Positions 9,485 through 20,966 are shown, numbered from the stretch's first letter. The stretch: 64,000 nucleotides of DNA from Isoetes taiwanensis (GCA_021234155.1 JAJEKV010000096.1:814010-878009); one strand, 5' to 3'. Made by a program: numbers and translations. Notes: generated from the letters alone by a model not told the origin.

Positions 9485-12091
9485 CTGATCAACAAAATGA
9501 AATGCCATAGCCACCAAGATTCAGAGTGCAGAGATGGAAAGCAAGGAAACAGGCTTTGTAGCAAGGTAAAAAAATGACCCCTCTACTTTGGCTCTGCAGT
9601 TTTGGCAAAACAGGGGACCACTTTGCATTCCATGGGATTAAGGAAAGGCAATTTTTTCCTCCAAATCTGATCTTTTCCATTAAGCTCTGTGTCTTTCATT
9701 TTAGTCTTGATTCTCTGAGACTAGAGTTTCGCTATGGTGCTTCCTTTTTTTTCCTAGATATTGGCTTTTTCTAAAATGTAGATATCGATAACTTACCTTC
9801 TACTTGAGATGTATTTTCCTTTTACATTAGAATTTTCCTTTGTAAGACCAATGGTCTAGGGTTGGAATAGTAGAGGCATAATATTCTTATTACAAAAGCG
9901 GGATAGAAGGCCCCGCACACCATATAAGACTTACTTTACAATAGCGTAACAGAACAGTAGGGTACCATTGTTGATGCATGCTACATAATCTCTGCCATTT
10001 TTTGTGGTATGAAATAAGTATGCAACACAATCTCCTAATAAGCGAAGCGGTAGACAAAGACAACTGATTAAGAGAAGAAAAGAACCCACAGAAAAAATAG
10101 TTGCCCGTGACATGGAGTTGGAAGCAGATGTTCAAATCCCTGTAGTTTGGAGTCAAAACTTGCTTAGCTTCAATGCATGCTTGCAGAACAATCATGTATC
10201 CTTTGCATTAGTGTGCTTCAAGGAGGCTTGCATATTAAATTTTTTTCGAGTAGATAGCAAATCTTTTAGGCATCAAGATAAAGGATATTTTTCTAGAAAA
10301 TATATGCCAAGCGTCATGTCCCAAAATCGACTCATAACTGCATAAGTTAAATTGCAAAAAGTCCACTTACTTGTCCACTAAGACTTGGTATTGTAGCAAT
10401 ATTTTGCTACCTCCATGCATGTGAAAGCTACAATTGATACCGGTAGAACATCTATGGCTGATGGAAGTCAATATCAAATGGCCTATGCAAAGTTAGCACA
10501 TTTCAAACCTTAGATGCCTCTTAATCCCCACGTTGCCTCAACTATGAGCCTACTTTTTTTTTGTTGATCCCTAGATGTTAGCCTTTTCTAACCTTGAAAA
10601 TGTAGATATTGATAATTTTTTGTTTACTTGAGATAGACAGTGTTTTAAATGATAAATGTTTTGTTACTAATCCCAGGGATGCATAAGGCGCCGCATAGTA
10701 GTAGCTATAATTACCTTTTGAAACAAGTGTGTGGTGTATCAACGGCGTCTTTTATAAGCGCAACTATTTTCTTCTGAATGCCTTAGGGATAGAAGAGAAA
10801 ATAATAAGGAGCACCCTCAACAAAAACCATAGTTTTAGTGTTCATAAACAACTATAATGATCTTTGCAAATGAATCGACAATTTTTTCATGCACAAAACA
10901 TAGAAAAAACGGTCCAAGTTTGTTCTTCCAGCAGGAAAATACATCTGTTGGCTGCAACAAGGCTATAAGTGATTTTCCTTCACAGCAAAGCAAAAGGTGC
11001 CTTTGAGGCTCACCGCAATGAACAACTCACTTAAATTTTCATGGTCACCGATGGATTTTGGGGACTATCCACATCTACAAGAATAAATAAGAACTTGAAG
11101 GCTCACCTGAAAGCTATAAAAGGAGGTTTGGCATTGAATGTGGTTGGAATTGAAGATGTGAAGTCGTTCCCATCAAGACTGTAAAGATGTTGGCAAGATG
11201 AAACACTTCAAAAATCTGATTCATGTTCCATAATCAAATGCTTTGTGGCGTCTTTCTGCATGCCCTCTCTCTGCTCTTCAAGTGCCATGCTTTCTTACTC
11301 TGATGTAGCAGCATGAAACAATTGGCATGAAACCAAATGCAGGTAAAGCGTGAAACAAGTGGCTGCTTTTGTGCTGTATGCACAATTCTCCAGTTTGAAC
11401 ATTCACTGTCTACAAATATGCAGTGTCCACTTTCAAGCAGATACACTAGCTGTCTATAAATATGCAGTGTCCACACTAGCTCGAAGTCATAAACTTACAA
11501 GGCTTTTCGAGTAAATTATGTTCAGCAATGGAATCATAGTGATATATGTGACTCTCATGAGCGGACAATAAGAACAGTCCTGCATCCTTAAAAGTGATGA
11601 AGCTCTATATGTCTAATTCTGTTCTTAAGAAAAAAGAACACCTTTTGAAAAATGGCTAACCTGTTGTTTTTATACAATCAATAATTTGTCACTAGTGTTT
11701 AGGGCATCGGGGTGACAAGCTACATTTATTGCCAAATGTATATCAATGCTGTTTTATTGCATTTCTCGATATTGTTGGATGATTTGTAGTAAATCGCTGC
11801 AAAGATACATATATATAAAAATGAGCTACCAGAAAACCTATGTCCTCAACTTTTTGGAAAAATTCAAAGAGCACAAATGCAAAAGGGAAGATATCTTAAT
11901 AACACCTGCAGATTATAGAGGTTCAAAAGACTGAAACAAGTTTTTGACCAAGGCAGAAAAGATATGCCTCTATATTCAATAAACCTAATTGTACAGCTGC
12001 TTTAAGGCATAGAGTTTGTAAATCATATCATGCGAAACCTCAAGATACAGAACTGTATAATAAAAAGGTTAAACGAAGATAATCACACTAC
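9485..12091. other. AT-rich DNA, possibly introns of the minus-strand fragments
   Basis: No convincing coding sequence was found. A small direct repeat about AAATATGCAGTGTCCAC occurs at about 11415 and 11458. If the ING fragment (12092-13146) were a gene, its missing later exons would lie here, but I could not find a PHD-finger Cys/His pattern. Confidence 0.4.
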
Positions 12092-13144
12092 CAGATTTTA
12101 TGACTGAACTGCTAGATTGATCTTCTCGTTTGCAACTTCAAGACAGGTCTTGTGAGCAGTATCTATTTCACTACAATATTTGTTTGTCAAAGTTGTTGGA
12201 GATCCATTTCCAGATTTTATAAGTTGCAATATATCCTCCAGACCATGAGTTTTGGATACGTTCATTGCTTTTGCAAGTTCTGCAAATATCCAAGATTTCA
12301 TAAGATAAAACATTAAGGACATGCCAAAATGGCTATTCAAGTTGCATACTATAAATACAAAAAACTAGAAATTGCAGCGCATCAATTCGCGATATTAATT
12401 CATTTCTATCATGTTTCATCCATGGTAGACACGCATTTTCTATAAATAAAAAACATCTATACGTCCTTCCTCTGTTCTTGGTGCACCTAGCCTCAATAAA
12501 CACATTCGGTCAATAGTGCAACTTTCTGAAGAATAAAACATGATACATCATGCATAAAATGCTGCCAGACCTGCCAAATTTAACGAGAAGGCTTTGGGTT
12601 ACAAAAGGGGCATTCTTGCTCACATCCTTCTCTCTTAAATCTCAAACCAGCAAGTTGGTCTTTGCTGCACCCTAACTTTCTTGGTTTCAGTAAGTTTATT
12701 ATGTGATAGGATGATGATTAAAAACATCAGACAATGCAGATGAATGGTCAACACAAAAAGAACATATGTTACGTGCTAGCTTAGTCGGGCAATGTACCCA
12801 AAAGAGACCCAAGTTTCCCCTATAACAATTCTTCTACTTTCGTTTGGCTTTATTCATTTAGGCATAACTAAAAATTTCTGAACCAACATAGGTGAACTAC
12901 TGCTTTGAGAACAGAATTAGTAGCTGTCAATTTCGTATGTTATAGTTTCCCTAAAGATAATTAGATTTCATGGATGCCTTCCATGCATATTGGAATAATT
13001 ACTTGTTTGTTTCAAGCTTGTATTAAGCTAAACGACCTACCATTTTCATAACGAAATCCTTATATGGGGCATAGAGAGAGCAAACCTTGTTGTCGCTCAT
13101 CCAATTGCCTAAGTAAGGTGTAACTCTTTTGCAAATCGGCAGGC

Positions 13145-13146
<2 letters not shown>
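12092..13146 (-). pseudogene. ING-family (inhibitor of growth) N-terminal exons, with premature stop
   Basis: The minus strand from 13146 to 13086 encodes LPADLQKSYTLLRQLDERQQ, the hallmark start of the ING N-terminal domain, and ends CAACAAG|GTTTGC. The next exon begins after TTTGCAG at 12279. The split codon (G+AA) gives Glu and continues ELAKAMN… to SGNGSP… and EVANEKINLAVQS, the second helix of the ING dimerisation domain. Where the family usually has Tyr after AVQ(A/S), this copy has TAA (about 12102-12104). NLV then follows and a possible donor GTAGTG at 12091. ING proteins read H3K4me3 through a C-terminal PHD finger, which is not visible here. A candidate 5' exon (13293 to about 13431) ends GGAA|GTAAGC. 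It is probably a pseudogene or fragment. Confidence 0.6.

Positions 13147-13186
<40 letters not shown>
13145..13186. repeat. (GATA)n microsatellite
   Basis: About ten GATA units sit directly upstream (minus strand) of the ING LPADLQK exon, where a 3' splice site should be. No AG acceptor remains between the repeat and the exon. Confidence 0.95.
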
Positions 13187-13729
13187 TATTTTAACGTCAC
13201 GCCACTAGGCAGCATCCAACTGGACATGTGACCACACACACAACCTACCGTCAGAATGAGTAACGGGAACATGGTTTGCATGCGATGCTTACTTCCTAAG
13301 AATTCTTCATCAGCTTGAAGCGCCGATCCCTTGCCAGTTACCCGGTTGGCTTCAAGAAATGAGACGTGGAGTTCTTTACCAGCTGACCCAGAGTTTACAG
13401 TAAATAGGAGGTTTGGAGCAGTCACCAGCATATCCTAGGGATATTTAGCATATACCTAGGATATGCTAAAAACCCACATAAACAAGGGTTTGCCCCCCTA
13501 GGGGCAACCTAAAAAAATTCGAATTTCATAATATAATACAACATCAGCCATAGATTAATAAGTATGTACTAGTAATGGTGCCCAGCATTGCTGGGTATAA
13601 GTTGGGAACCTATATAGCTGGAAAACTTGTTCAGCTCAAACTCCTTCTTATAAATCTAATATAGTAGAAACGAAACCTAGCATAACTGAGCTATAAGGGA
13701 TTTTTGTGCATCCGATAATGTTTCCCCTT

Positions 13730-15345
13730 CCATTTGCCGTTTGCTTTATCCCTCATTCCCCTTTTATTTTTTCTTTTCCATCATTTTCCTACACACTTTC
13801 CTTTTTCCTTTTCCCTTTCTTATTTTTCCTACACATTTTCTTTTTCTTTTTTTTTTCCATTTTTTCTTTTTTCTTTTCTTAATCCCTTCCCCCTCCTCTT
13901 CCCGTTCCTTTCCATTTCCCCTTCCCCTATTTCTATTTCCTTTTTTTTTTGCATACTTTTTCCCTTTCATTTTCATCCTTTTCCCACCCTTCTCTTTTTT
14001 CTCATGTCTTTTTTCCCTTCTCATTCTCCCTTCCTTTTATTTTTCTGCTTTCCCATGTACTTTTTCCATTCCCTTTTCCCAACCTTTTTTCATGTTCCCT
14101 TGTTCCTCATTTCCTTGCCCTCTTTCTCTTTTCCCTATGTCCATTCCCCTCCATTTTTCTATTTCCTTTTCCTTTTTCCCATGCTCTTTTCCCCCTTTTT
14201 TTTACTCCCTTTTCTCACCCTTTCTCTCTTCCCCTTTCCCATATGTTTTTCCCTTCTCTTTTTCCATTTTCCTCTCCATTTTTTCTCGTACTCTTTGTTT
14301 TTTGCCTTCCCTTTCCCCCTTTTCGCCTCCCTCTTTCTTTTTTCTTTCTTCCCTTTTCATCCTTTCTATGTCCTTTCTCTCTTTCCCATGCATTTTTTCC
14401 CTTTTATTTCCCCTTCCTTTTCCTTTTCTCTTTCCCTTTTTCCATGCCTTTTCTCCATCTTTTTCATGTGCCCCTTTTCCTCCTTTCCCCACCCTCTTCC
14501 TCTTTTCCCATGCTTGTTCTCCCTTCCCTTTTTTTCCTTTCCCGCTCCCCTTTTTCTCTTGCCTTTTGCCCATTCCTTTCCCTTTCCTTTTTCCCATGCT
14601 CCTTTTTCTTTCACTTCTCTGCAGTGTTTTCCTCTTCCCCTTTGCCCTCCACTTTTCCTTCTTTCCCCATCTTTCCATCTTCCCCTTTCCTATTTGCTTT
14701 TTTTCCCTTCCCTTTTCTCCGTCCCCTCTTTATTTTCCCATTCTCTCTCTCTTTTTCGATGTCGTTTTTTCCTTTCCTTACCCTTTCCCATTTTTTTCTT
14801 TTTCCTATGCCCTTTCCCTTCTCTTTTCCCCTTTTCCTTGTATCTTTTTGCCCTTCATTTCTCCCATTTCCTCCTCACTTTTCCTTTCCTCTTGAGAGTT
14901 CATTGAATTCTCTTTTTCTCTTCGCTTCCCTTTCCCCTTTCTTCACTCTTTCCCTCTTCCTCTTTTTCTCATGCTTTTTTTTTTTTTTTCTAATTCCCCT
15001 TTATCCCTTCCTCTTTTTTTTCTTTCCCTTTCCCCATGCCCTTTTTTCCCTCCCATCTCTCCACCCCTTTCCATTCCCTTTTTCACCTTCCTTTTTCCTT
15101 CTTTCCCTCTTCCCCTTTTCTCAGTGCCCATTTTCCCTTCTCGTTACCCCTCCCTTTCTCTTTTACTTTTCCATGTCTTTTTCCCTTCTGTTTTTTCTTT
15201 TCCTCATTCGCTCTTTTCCCTTTTTCCATGCCCTTTTTCCTTGCCCTTTTTCCCTTTCCCTTTTTTTCCTTTTCCCCGTGCTTCATATTTCCCCTTTCCT
15301 CCTCCCTTTTCCTTTTTCACCTTTTTCGTTTTTTCCTTTCTCCTC
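13730..15345. repeat. pyrimidine-rich minisatellite in the outer Helitron
   Basis: The plus strand is about 90% C/T, built of TTTTCCC/CCTTTTCC words with CCCATGC-like punctuation at irregular 40-90 bp spacing. Because TTC, CCC, TTT and CTT contain no stops, long artificial reading frames (390-549 codons of Phe/Pro/Ser/Leu) result. These are not genes. Confidence 0.9.
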
Positions 15346-15493
15346 AAGAGATCAAAGCATGACCAATCACGGTGGTGGAAAGTCATGCGATAAATCTCGG
15401 TCTTTGGATGAAATCAAAGGATCTCGTCCATTCAAATTAGGGCTTGATACAACACGCTATAATATATTAACAACACGCTATAATATTATAATA

Positions 15494-17381
15494 CTAGTAA
15501 TGGTGCCCAGCGTTGCTGGGCAAATGTTGGGAACATTTGTGGATGGAAACCTATTCAGCTCAGACTCATTAACCAAGTTCATCATATCTAGGCTATAAGA
15601 GGTTTTTGTGCATTTGATAACCTTCCCTATCCTTTTTTCCTCATTTTCTTACACACTTTCTTTTTTCCCTTTTCTTATTTTTCCTGCACATTTACTTTTC
15701 TCCTTCTCTCTTTTTTTTTTTCTTTTCTTTTTTACCCTCTTCTCCCTCCTCTTTTCCTTCCTTTTCTCCTTCTCATTTTTCCCTTTCCCTTTCCCTTTTT
15801 TGACGGCTTTTTTCCTTCCCTTTTCACCTTTCTCCACCCTTCCCATTTTTCTAATGCTCTTTTTTCCCTTTCCTTTTCCCATTCCTTTTGCTTTTCTCTT
15901 TTCCCTTCCCTTTTCTCATGCCCTTTTTGCATTCCCTTTTCCCCACCTTTTTTTTTATGTTTTTCTTCCTCTCCTCACCCTCTTCTTCTTTATCTCATGT
16001 CTCTTTTTTCCCATTTTCTTCTTCCTTTTTTCTCATGCCTTTTTTCCTTTCCTTCTCCACTTTCCGCCTCCCTTTTTCTTTTTCCCTTTCCTTCTTTTTT
16101 CATCATTTCCCCACCCTTTCCCTTTTTCCCGTGCCTTTTTCCTCTTTCCTTCCCCCTTCCTTTTCTCTTTCTCTTTCCCTTTCCCTTTCCCTTTCCCTTT
16201 CCCTTTCCCTTTCCCTTTCCCTTTTTCCTTTTTCCTTTTTCCTTTTTCCTTTTTCCTTTTTCCTTTTTCCCATGTATTTTTCCATTCCCTTTTTTCCACT
16301 TTTTTCCACTTTTTTTTACTTGCCTTTTCTTCCGCCTTTCCCTACCCTCTTCCCCTTTTTTCTTTTTCTTTTCCCTTTCCCTATGCTCTTTTTCCCTTTA
16401 TTTTTACCCTTTCCTCACCCTTTCCCTCTTCCAGTTTTTTCTGTGCCCTTTTTCCCTTCCTCTTTTCCATTTTCCCTCCTTATTCCTCGTGTTCTTTTTT
16501 CTTTCCCCTTTCCCCTTTCGCCTCCCATTTCCTTTTTCCTTTTCCTTCTTTTTTTCATCCTTTTCTCTTTTTCCATGCCCTTTTCCTCTTTCCTTTCCAC
16601 CCTTTTTTTTTCCTTCTCTCTTTTCCTTTCCATTTTCCCACACCTTTTTCCATTCCATTTTTTCCACCTTTTTCACATGCCCTTTTTCCTCCTTTTCCCA
16701 CCCTCTTCCCCTTTTCCCTTTTCCTCTTTTCCTATTCCATGTTTTCTGTTCTCTTTTTGCTTTTCACTTTTCCCTTTTTTCTTTTTCCCTTTCTTTTTTT
16801 CCTTTCCTCACCCTTTTCCTCTTCTCGTGCCACTTTCTCCTTCCTCTCTCATTTCCCTCTCCCTTTTCCTCATGCCCTTTTCCCTTTTTTGCCTCCTTTT
16901 TCCTTTTTCCTTCCCTTTCTATTTTTCCATGCCCTTTTTCCTTCTCTCCATCATTCTTATCTTCCCCTTTTTCCCTTCCGTCACCCTTTCCGTCTTCACC
17001 TTTTTCCCGTTGCCCTATTTTTCTTCCTTTTCCTCCCTTCCCCTTTTCTTTTCCCTTATCCTGTCCTCACCCTTTTCCCCTTTTCCTTTTCATAGTGTCC
17101 TTTTTTCCTTCCTTTTTCTCCCTTTCTTTTTCTTTCCCTTTTTCGTGCTCTTTTCCCTTTCCTTTTCCCTTCTCCGTCTTTCCCTTTTACCCGTGCCTTT
17201 TTTCCTCTCACTTTGCCCTTTTCTCTGCCATTTTCCCTTTCCTCTTAAGAGATCAGAGCACGGCCAATCAGGTGGTGAGAAGTTGTGCGATAAATCTCGG
17301 CCTTCGAATGCAATCAGACGATCTCAACTATCTAAATTAGGGTTTGATTGAAGACATACGCTAAAACTTTATAATATAAGA
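15494..17381 (-). mobile_element. inner Helitron inserted in the outer one (minus strand, 1.89 kb)
   Basis: The 3' end on the minus strand is the stem GCCCAGC AACG CTGGGC, then ACCATTA and CTAG (15497-15494). The 5' end is TCTTATATTATAAAG (17381 leftwards). It sits between A 15493 and T 17382. Removing it restores the outer element's own 5' terminus, which differs from this one at only 3 of 23 bases. Subterminal regions of both elements match (a GAGATCA…GCGATAAATCTCGG block near 15349-15400 and 17249-17302). Confidence 0.87.
15625..17240. repeat. pyrimidine-rich minisatellite in the inner Helitron
   Basis: It has the same composition and CCCATGC punctuation as the outer element. It includes a regular (CCCTTT)n tract at about 16170-16223 that passes into (TTTTTCC)n to about 16270. 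The 495- and 487-codon open frames here are compositional artefacts. Confidence 0.9.
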
Positions 17382-17386
17382 TAAGA

Positions 17387-17562
17387 TAGTGGGGTAATTA
17401 ATAAGGGGGGCTAATTAATAGGGCTATTAATGGTAGGAGAATATTTCCTAGAGCATCTCCCCTTTTAAATATCTTCTTGCCACCCCATTTTCTCCCTAAC
17501 ATTGTCTAAACCTCCTTCCTTGATAACCAGCTTGACGTAATCAGTTTGCTTAACCGTAAGAT
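17387..17562. other. short AT-rich spacer
   Basis: This spacer lies between the outer Helitron 5' end and the histone-like start codon. TAATTAATAGGG-type words are repeated at about 17395-17425. No promoter element can be assigned with confidence. Confidence 0.4.
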
Positions 17563-18712
17563 ATGGCGCGCACCAAATGCATAGCTAGAAAGTACAGCCC
17601 CAGGTGCACATCCTCGATGGCAAAGGCGGCGGGAGGAGGAAAACAAGTGCCCGAGCACCTTCGGCCGGGGAGGGAGGAGGAGTCGTCTAGCTCCACAGAC
17701 GACACCTTCCACGCCTCGGGGAGGAGCCCTGAGCAACTCCTGTGGAGAACCGGTGGGACCAGACGAGACCGTCCACTTCGATCGATCGTCCGACCAGGAG
17801 GAGAAGCAGCAGGATCAGCAAAGGCGGGGAGTAGAACAGCACAGTGATGGAGGAGGAGCAAAGACCGCCAGCAGCAGGAGCATTAGCAAAGAAGCACTCG
17901 GCAAAGAATAAGGAGGAGGAGCGGGCCCATTAAGAAAGAGAAAGGGCAAGGAGAAGGTTGCTGAATGGCCCAAGGAGAGGGCCGAGAGGAAGAAGAGGGA
18001 GCGAGAGAAGGAGGTTAGAAGGAGGGAGAAAAGGTCCAAGAGGAACAGGACCGCCCAAGGGGGACGGTCCACCAGCGAGGAGGAGGAGGAAGAAGAGAGC
18101 GAGGAGGACGGGCAGGAGCAGGAGGAACCCCGAGCAAGACGCGGGGGAGGCATCAGACCCCAACGCCCGCCCACCATACCCCAAGTGGCCCAAGCCACCG
18201 AAGGTGGTGAAGAAGTTAGAGGGGAGGAGGCGGGAATTCACGCCAAACAAGACCGCGAATTCCAAAAGGCCGCCGAAGAAGGTGGTACCAGAGTACCTCC
18301 GCCCGATGGAAGAGGTACAATGATTCCACTGAAGCGTAACGCATAAAAAAGACAACGACCAAAGAACCAGCCCAAGCCGCCGCCACCACGACCGGAGCCG
18401 CCGAAGAAGGTCCATCATGGACCTAATTCAAGGCACGCCCGTGTCTTTCGGGAGATTAGGCACTTCCAGGAGTGCACTAATCTCCTTATCATGAAGGCAC
18501 TGTTCGAACGGCTCCTTCGGGAGATTTTGCAGGAGTTTCGGATGAACTACAGGGTGACACCCCTGATGGTCCGCGCCCTGCAGGAGGCAGCAGAGGCGGA
18601 GCTGATCCAACTTTTCGAAAAAGGCAACCTCTACGCGATCCACGCCAAGTGGGTGATGGTAATGCCAAAGGACCTGCACTTGGCGAGGAGGATCCGCAAG
18701 GGGAAACCTTGA
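17563..18712 (+). pseudogene. CENH3-like histone H3 variant, broken
   Basis: The start at 17563 reads MARTKCIARKYSPR, close to the H3 tail start MARTKQTARKS. The histone fold is open from 18347 to the TGA at 18710-18712. In order it gives [14 protein letters not shown] (alphaN/alpha1), [15 protein letters not shown] (alpha2), NLYAIHAK, and [16 protein letters not shown] (alpha3, C-terminus). EIRHFQ..TNLLI resembles plant CENH3 more than canonical H3, but loop 1 has canonical H3 length. The tail and fold lie in three frames (17563-17847, 17958-18323, 18347-18712), so at least two frameshifts or introns intervene. The middle is Lys/Glu/Arg-rich. GC content is far above the surroundings. CENH3 replaces H3 in centromeric nucleosomes. 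This copy may be a pseudogene or a gene with unrecognised introns. Confidence 0.7.
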
Positions 18713-19368
18713 GGACCCCATTTTTGTATATATAAATTAAAACTATGAATGCATATAAACCTTTTTGGTCTCTATAAACTTATCCCATATCTATTAAAGT
18801 ATTTTCATGTGAATTAATCCTTGTGTGATATAAAAGTGCTTTTGTATAAATTAAGTTGTAGTAGAATCTTCTGTATCATGCTTAGAATACTGACAATTGC
18901 TTAATTTGCACAAAATTCTGCTTCAAAAATCAAAATTTGGCTCAAAATCCGCCAACCCGGATGAGTCCGCGCCAAACGCCTCTGCGTTCGCGAAGCAGGC
19001 CCGTTTCCCGTGAACCCACCCGAGTCACTTGATTTTGGGGCAAAATTGATCTAAATTTTGTGCAAAAAGATAGTAGAATGCTTAGAATTTGCCTAGAAAC
19101 CTAGTTTAGTACTTAATTTTGGCCAAAAACGTCCAAAAATAGCAAAAATCAGCCGACCCGGGTGAGTCCGCGCCAGCCTTTGCGTTCGCGGCGCAGACCC
19201 CTTTCGCGCGAACCCACCCCAGTTGACCAATTTTGACATGGATTGGCCAATTGACCCAACAAACTGCCATGTAGTGTTTCTTGCCTTGTTTTGCTTAGAT
19301 TTGCACTTCATGGTACCTCATTTGGAGATGCATAGCCTTAGAACAAAGGCCTATTAGATCAAGAACCC
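18713..19368 (+). repeat. probable LTR sequence with internal direct repeat
   Basis: A block with GAGTCCGCGCCA, TGCGTTCGCG and GAACCCACCC occurs at about 18949-19021 and again, diverged, at about 19154-19218 (offset about 200 bp). The alternation of AT-rich DNA with this GC-rich block is typical of plant Ty3/gypsy LTRs and fits the gag remnant downstream. LTR termini and primer-binding site were not located. Confidence 0.45.
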
Positions 19369-20101
19369 TTGTGCACGGAAGCCGAGGCAACCCTAATTTA
19401 CAAAAGGGGGCCTCATTTGCCATTTTTCCTTCACCAAAATTGCTCTCACCATCTTAGACGATTTTCCAGGCTCTCATCAGTTCTTCCAAGCCATCTTTTA
19501 CATCCACCTCTGCTCAATGGCGCCCACCAACGTTGTTCGATGGTACGACAGTGCCAACCACGTTCGTGATTTCCCCGTCGAAGAGGCCTTCCACGTGTTT
19601 GATCATCTCTTCGACCTTCATGCAATGCCAGGGGCCACTTGAGAGATGCACCATTGATGGTTGTTACAGCAACAGCACCCCCACTCCATGCGCCTCAAAT
19701 GGCTCGAGCCCTCGAAGGTGGATCTTCTAGGAACATCTTGCACAACGTCGGCAAAGGCCTTCGACTTAGGGACGTGAAGAACTTCTTCAAATTGATGAAG
19801 GGTTCTCGAATATGAACACTTTTGCTTTCATATATCATTAAAATGTATAAAAATGTCCCCAGTCTATGTATTACTACATACTTCTATACAATGTATAACT
19901 CTCGTATATTAACTGCCATAACTTGTCTTGTTTTTAACTTATAAGTTGGAATTTTGACATGATTTCTTTTATACCTAACAATAATTGACTTGTAAAAGGT
20001 TGAATAATGTATAACCTAAGTAACAACATTGATGACCAATACTTGCAGCCGGTTCAGGGTCTCAAGGCCAAGGCCGACAGCACCAGTGGCAACCTAGGAA
20101 C
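19369..20101 (+). other. leader-like region, unassigned
   Basis: A short open stretch from an ATG at about 19519 reads MAPTNVVRWYDSANHVRDF and stops after about 42 codons. An AT-rich, intron-like interval (19800-20045) ending TTGCAG follows. Nothing was recognised. It may be the 5' leader of the gag element. Confidence 0.3.
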
Positions 20102-20966
20102 TTGTTCGGCCGGGAACACGACGACGAACAAGACATGACAGTTGAAAGAGTAAATGCAAGGTTGGCTCAGATGAGGAATCAGATGCAGCAGTTACTACAG
20201 TGGGCAATACGACTAATGCATGCTCAAGAGTATGGACCTCCACCATCCACCACGTCCAGGAGATATAGACGAAGCCTCTCAGTCGGAAAGGGAAGAAAAT
20301 CAGGCTGCCGAGAAGGATAGAAAGAGGAAAAGAAGAGACAGGAGGAGTCCATCGCCTTCCAGCTCTAGCAGATCGGAGACCTTAGACAGTGGACCTGGCA
20401 GTAGCTCCGACAGTGAGTCAGACACATCGCAGGGCAGAAACAAGAACAGAAAGATAGACGACTACCAAAAGAAGGTAGACAGTGCAATGAGCAATGTCTG
20501 GAAGACAAGAAAGCTGGGACAGGGCTCGGGTAAGGACAGTTCAGGTATGGAGGCTGAAACATGGCTGGATGAGATGGAAGAATTCGAAAACTCTTATGGA
20601 ATGAAAGATAAGGACATAGGTAAGGTGGCAACGGCAAACTTGATAGGGCCAGCCAGAATATGGTGGAAGGGGTACACAAAAGCAAACAAGTTGAGAAGAA
20701 ACAACTGCAGGTTTAGGACATTCAGCAAGGCATTCCGTAAGCACTATGTCCCAAGATCCCACACCAGCAGACAAATACAACAGTTCTATAGGTTGGACCA
20801 GGGTAATTTGCCCGTCCCTAAGTATACGGAGGAGTTCATGAGGTTGAGATTGAATGTCCCAAGGATAACAGAAAGGCAAGTAGTAGATGGGTATATCGAG
20901 GGCCTCAATAGCAACATCAAAAGGCTAGTGAGGGCAATCAACCTAAACACAGTTGGGGAGGCATAA
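20102..20966 (+). pseudogene. Ty3/gypsy gag fragment (retrotransposon gag domain)
   Basis: The first frame (20102-20320) has ERVNARLAQMRNQMQQLLQW, an N-terminal helix typical of plant gag. A frameshift then leads to 20220-20966: an Arg/Ser-rich linker and the gag domain. In order these residues are AETWLDEMEEFEN, the WW pair in ARIWWKGY, FRTFSKAFRKHYVP, and LPVPKYTEEFMRLRL…TERQVVDGYIEGL. The frame stops at 20964-20966 before any zinc knuckle, and no protease or RT follows. Gag normally forms the virus-like particle that packages element RNA. This copy is truncated. Confidence 0.85.

Larger units (their letters stand above)
13569..17386 (-). mobile_element. outer Helitron (minus strand), about 1.93 kb without its insert
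   Basis: Read on the minus strand, the 3' end is a GC-rich stem (CCCAGCA…TGCTGGG, about 13580-13596) about 11 bases before CTAG at 13572-13569, followed by T. The 5' end is TCTTATATTATAATATTATA at 17386 down to 17382, continuing from 15493. It is flanked by A at 13568 and T at 17387, the expected A/T target. The element is non-autonomous: no Rep/helicase coding was found. It is interrupted by a sister element at 15494-17381. Termini and hairpin follow Helitron rules (5' TC, 3' hairpin plus CTRR, no target duplication). Confidence 0.85.

Noticed and set aside
16170-16270. (CCCTTT)n / (AAAGGG)n as interstitial telomere DNA
   Set aside because: The plant telomere unit is TTTAGGG. AAAGGG lacks the T/A pattern and grades into AAAAAGG, so it is minisatellite slippage.
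13734-17351. Open frames of 390-549 codons rich in Phe, Pro, Ser and Leu on the plus strand, and Lys/Glu/Gly-rich frames on the minus strand
   Set aside because: They come from a C/T-only minisatellite that cannot form stop codons. Several frames are open at once, and no domain or codon structure is seen. They lie inside non-autonomous Helitrons.
17815-18418. Minus-strand frames of 127 and 162 codons opposite the histone-like gene
   Set aside because: They are Leu/Ser-rich shadows of the GC-rich, Lys/Glu-rich plus strand, with no recognisable domain.
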